NCBI GenBank assembly: GCA_025362615.1
Contig: JANYFQ010000700.1
Span: forward strand, 1 to 5,715
Direction of reading: 5' to 3'
Length of the DNA: 5,715 bases
Source: Hymenobacter sp.
GTDB taxonomy: Bacteria; Bacteroidota; Bacteroidia; Cytophagales; Hymenobacteraceae
Part shown: positions 5,640 through 5,715 of the stretch, in pieces
How positions within the stretch are numbered: position 1 is the stretch's first letter
How the letters are laid out: each line of letters starts with the position of its first letter
The notes under the pieces: generated by a model
What the model was told of the DNA's origin: nothing
Database searches by the model: none
The model's input: the letters and a program-made list of their open reading frames with translations, nothing else
Made by a program: the position numbers and the translations under genes

Positions 5640-5680
5640 GGTTACGCGGCGGTAGCCTGGTTACCCGCCGGTAATCAGGC
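5640..5680. promoter_or_regulatory. Tandem TTAC/GTAA dyads, the second within a 26-bp palindrome
   Basis: Two dyads lie 19 bp apart: GGTTAC-N6-GTAGCC (5640-5657) and GGTTAC-N6-GTAATC (5659-5676). The second extends to an 11-bp inverted repeat, GCCTGGTTACC against GGTAATCAGGC (5655-5665, 5670-5680), broken by one mismatch that is G·U in plus-strand RNA. Together with the dyad at 5587 they look like sites for one dimeric regulator. A terminator is less likely since no T run follows, but cannot be excluded. Confidence 0.5.
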
Positions 5681-5709
5681 CCGATACTTCCTTCTGTCCT
5701 CCCCCGACC

Positions 5710-5715
5710 ATGACC
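5710..5715 (+). other. Possible start codon of a divergent gene cut by the window end
   Basis: ATGACC at the right edge follows the operator-like dyads and would open a plus-strand gene divergent from the oxidoreductase at 4613-5491. QorB-like genes are often divergent from a small HxlR-type repressor gene (as ytfH/qorB in E. coli), so one might lie beyond the edge. Only two codons are visible, so this is a guess. Confidence 0.2.

Noticed and set aside
1..5715. Mobile element, toxin-antitoxin, defence or biosynthetic cluster
   Set aside because: No transposase, integrase, terminal repeats, nuclease, toxin or synthase was found on either strand; all six genes fit ordinary regulator and oxidoreductase families.

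Overview
The window looks like a piece of a high-GC Bacteroidota chromosome, most likely Hymenobacter or a close relative. This is inferred from GC-rich codon use, the near absence of Shine-Dalgarno sequences, and promoter boxes resembling the Bacteroidota -7 element TAnnTTTG (GACCTTTG at 2541, GAATTTTG at 954). There are no RNA genes, insertion sequences, CRISPR arrays or phage genes.

Layout from left to right. An AraC-family regulator (8-874, +) is followed, after a 165-bp regulatory gap, by a two-gene operon: an atypical NmrA/QorB-like NAD(P)-binding oxidoreductase (1040-1912) and a small 'luciferase-like' DUF5519 protein (1925-2359). After a 213-bp gap comes a classical short-chain dehydrogenase (2573-3466). 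A long hairpin separates it from a second AraC-family regulator (3527-4456). A 156-bp tail-to-tail region with two strong terminator hairpins ends both that gene and a minus-strand QorB-like oxidoreductase (4613-5491), a paralogue of the 1040-1912 protein. The last 224 bp are the minus-strand gene's upstream region, with a cluster of TTAC/GTAA dyads and a possible divergent start codon at 5710.

The three oxidoreductases and two AraC regulators suggest an accessory redox or carbonyl/quinone-detoxification neighbourhood made of small regulator-enzyme units. The substrates cannot be read from the sequence.

The most informative signals are in the spacers. Both plus-strand oxidoreductase promoters have a direct repeat of about 15-16 bp with a period of exactly 21 bp just upstream of the -33 position. 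This is the classic geometry of an AraC-family activator site, and the two repeats differ in sequence, as expected if each belongs to a different one of the two regulators. The minus-strand gene instead has palindromic sites typical of a dimeric repressor. I see no convincing wholly new biological system. The genes belong to known families; what may be new is the regulatory architecture.
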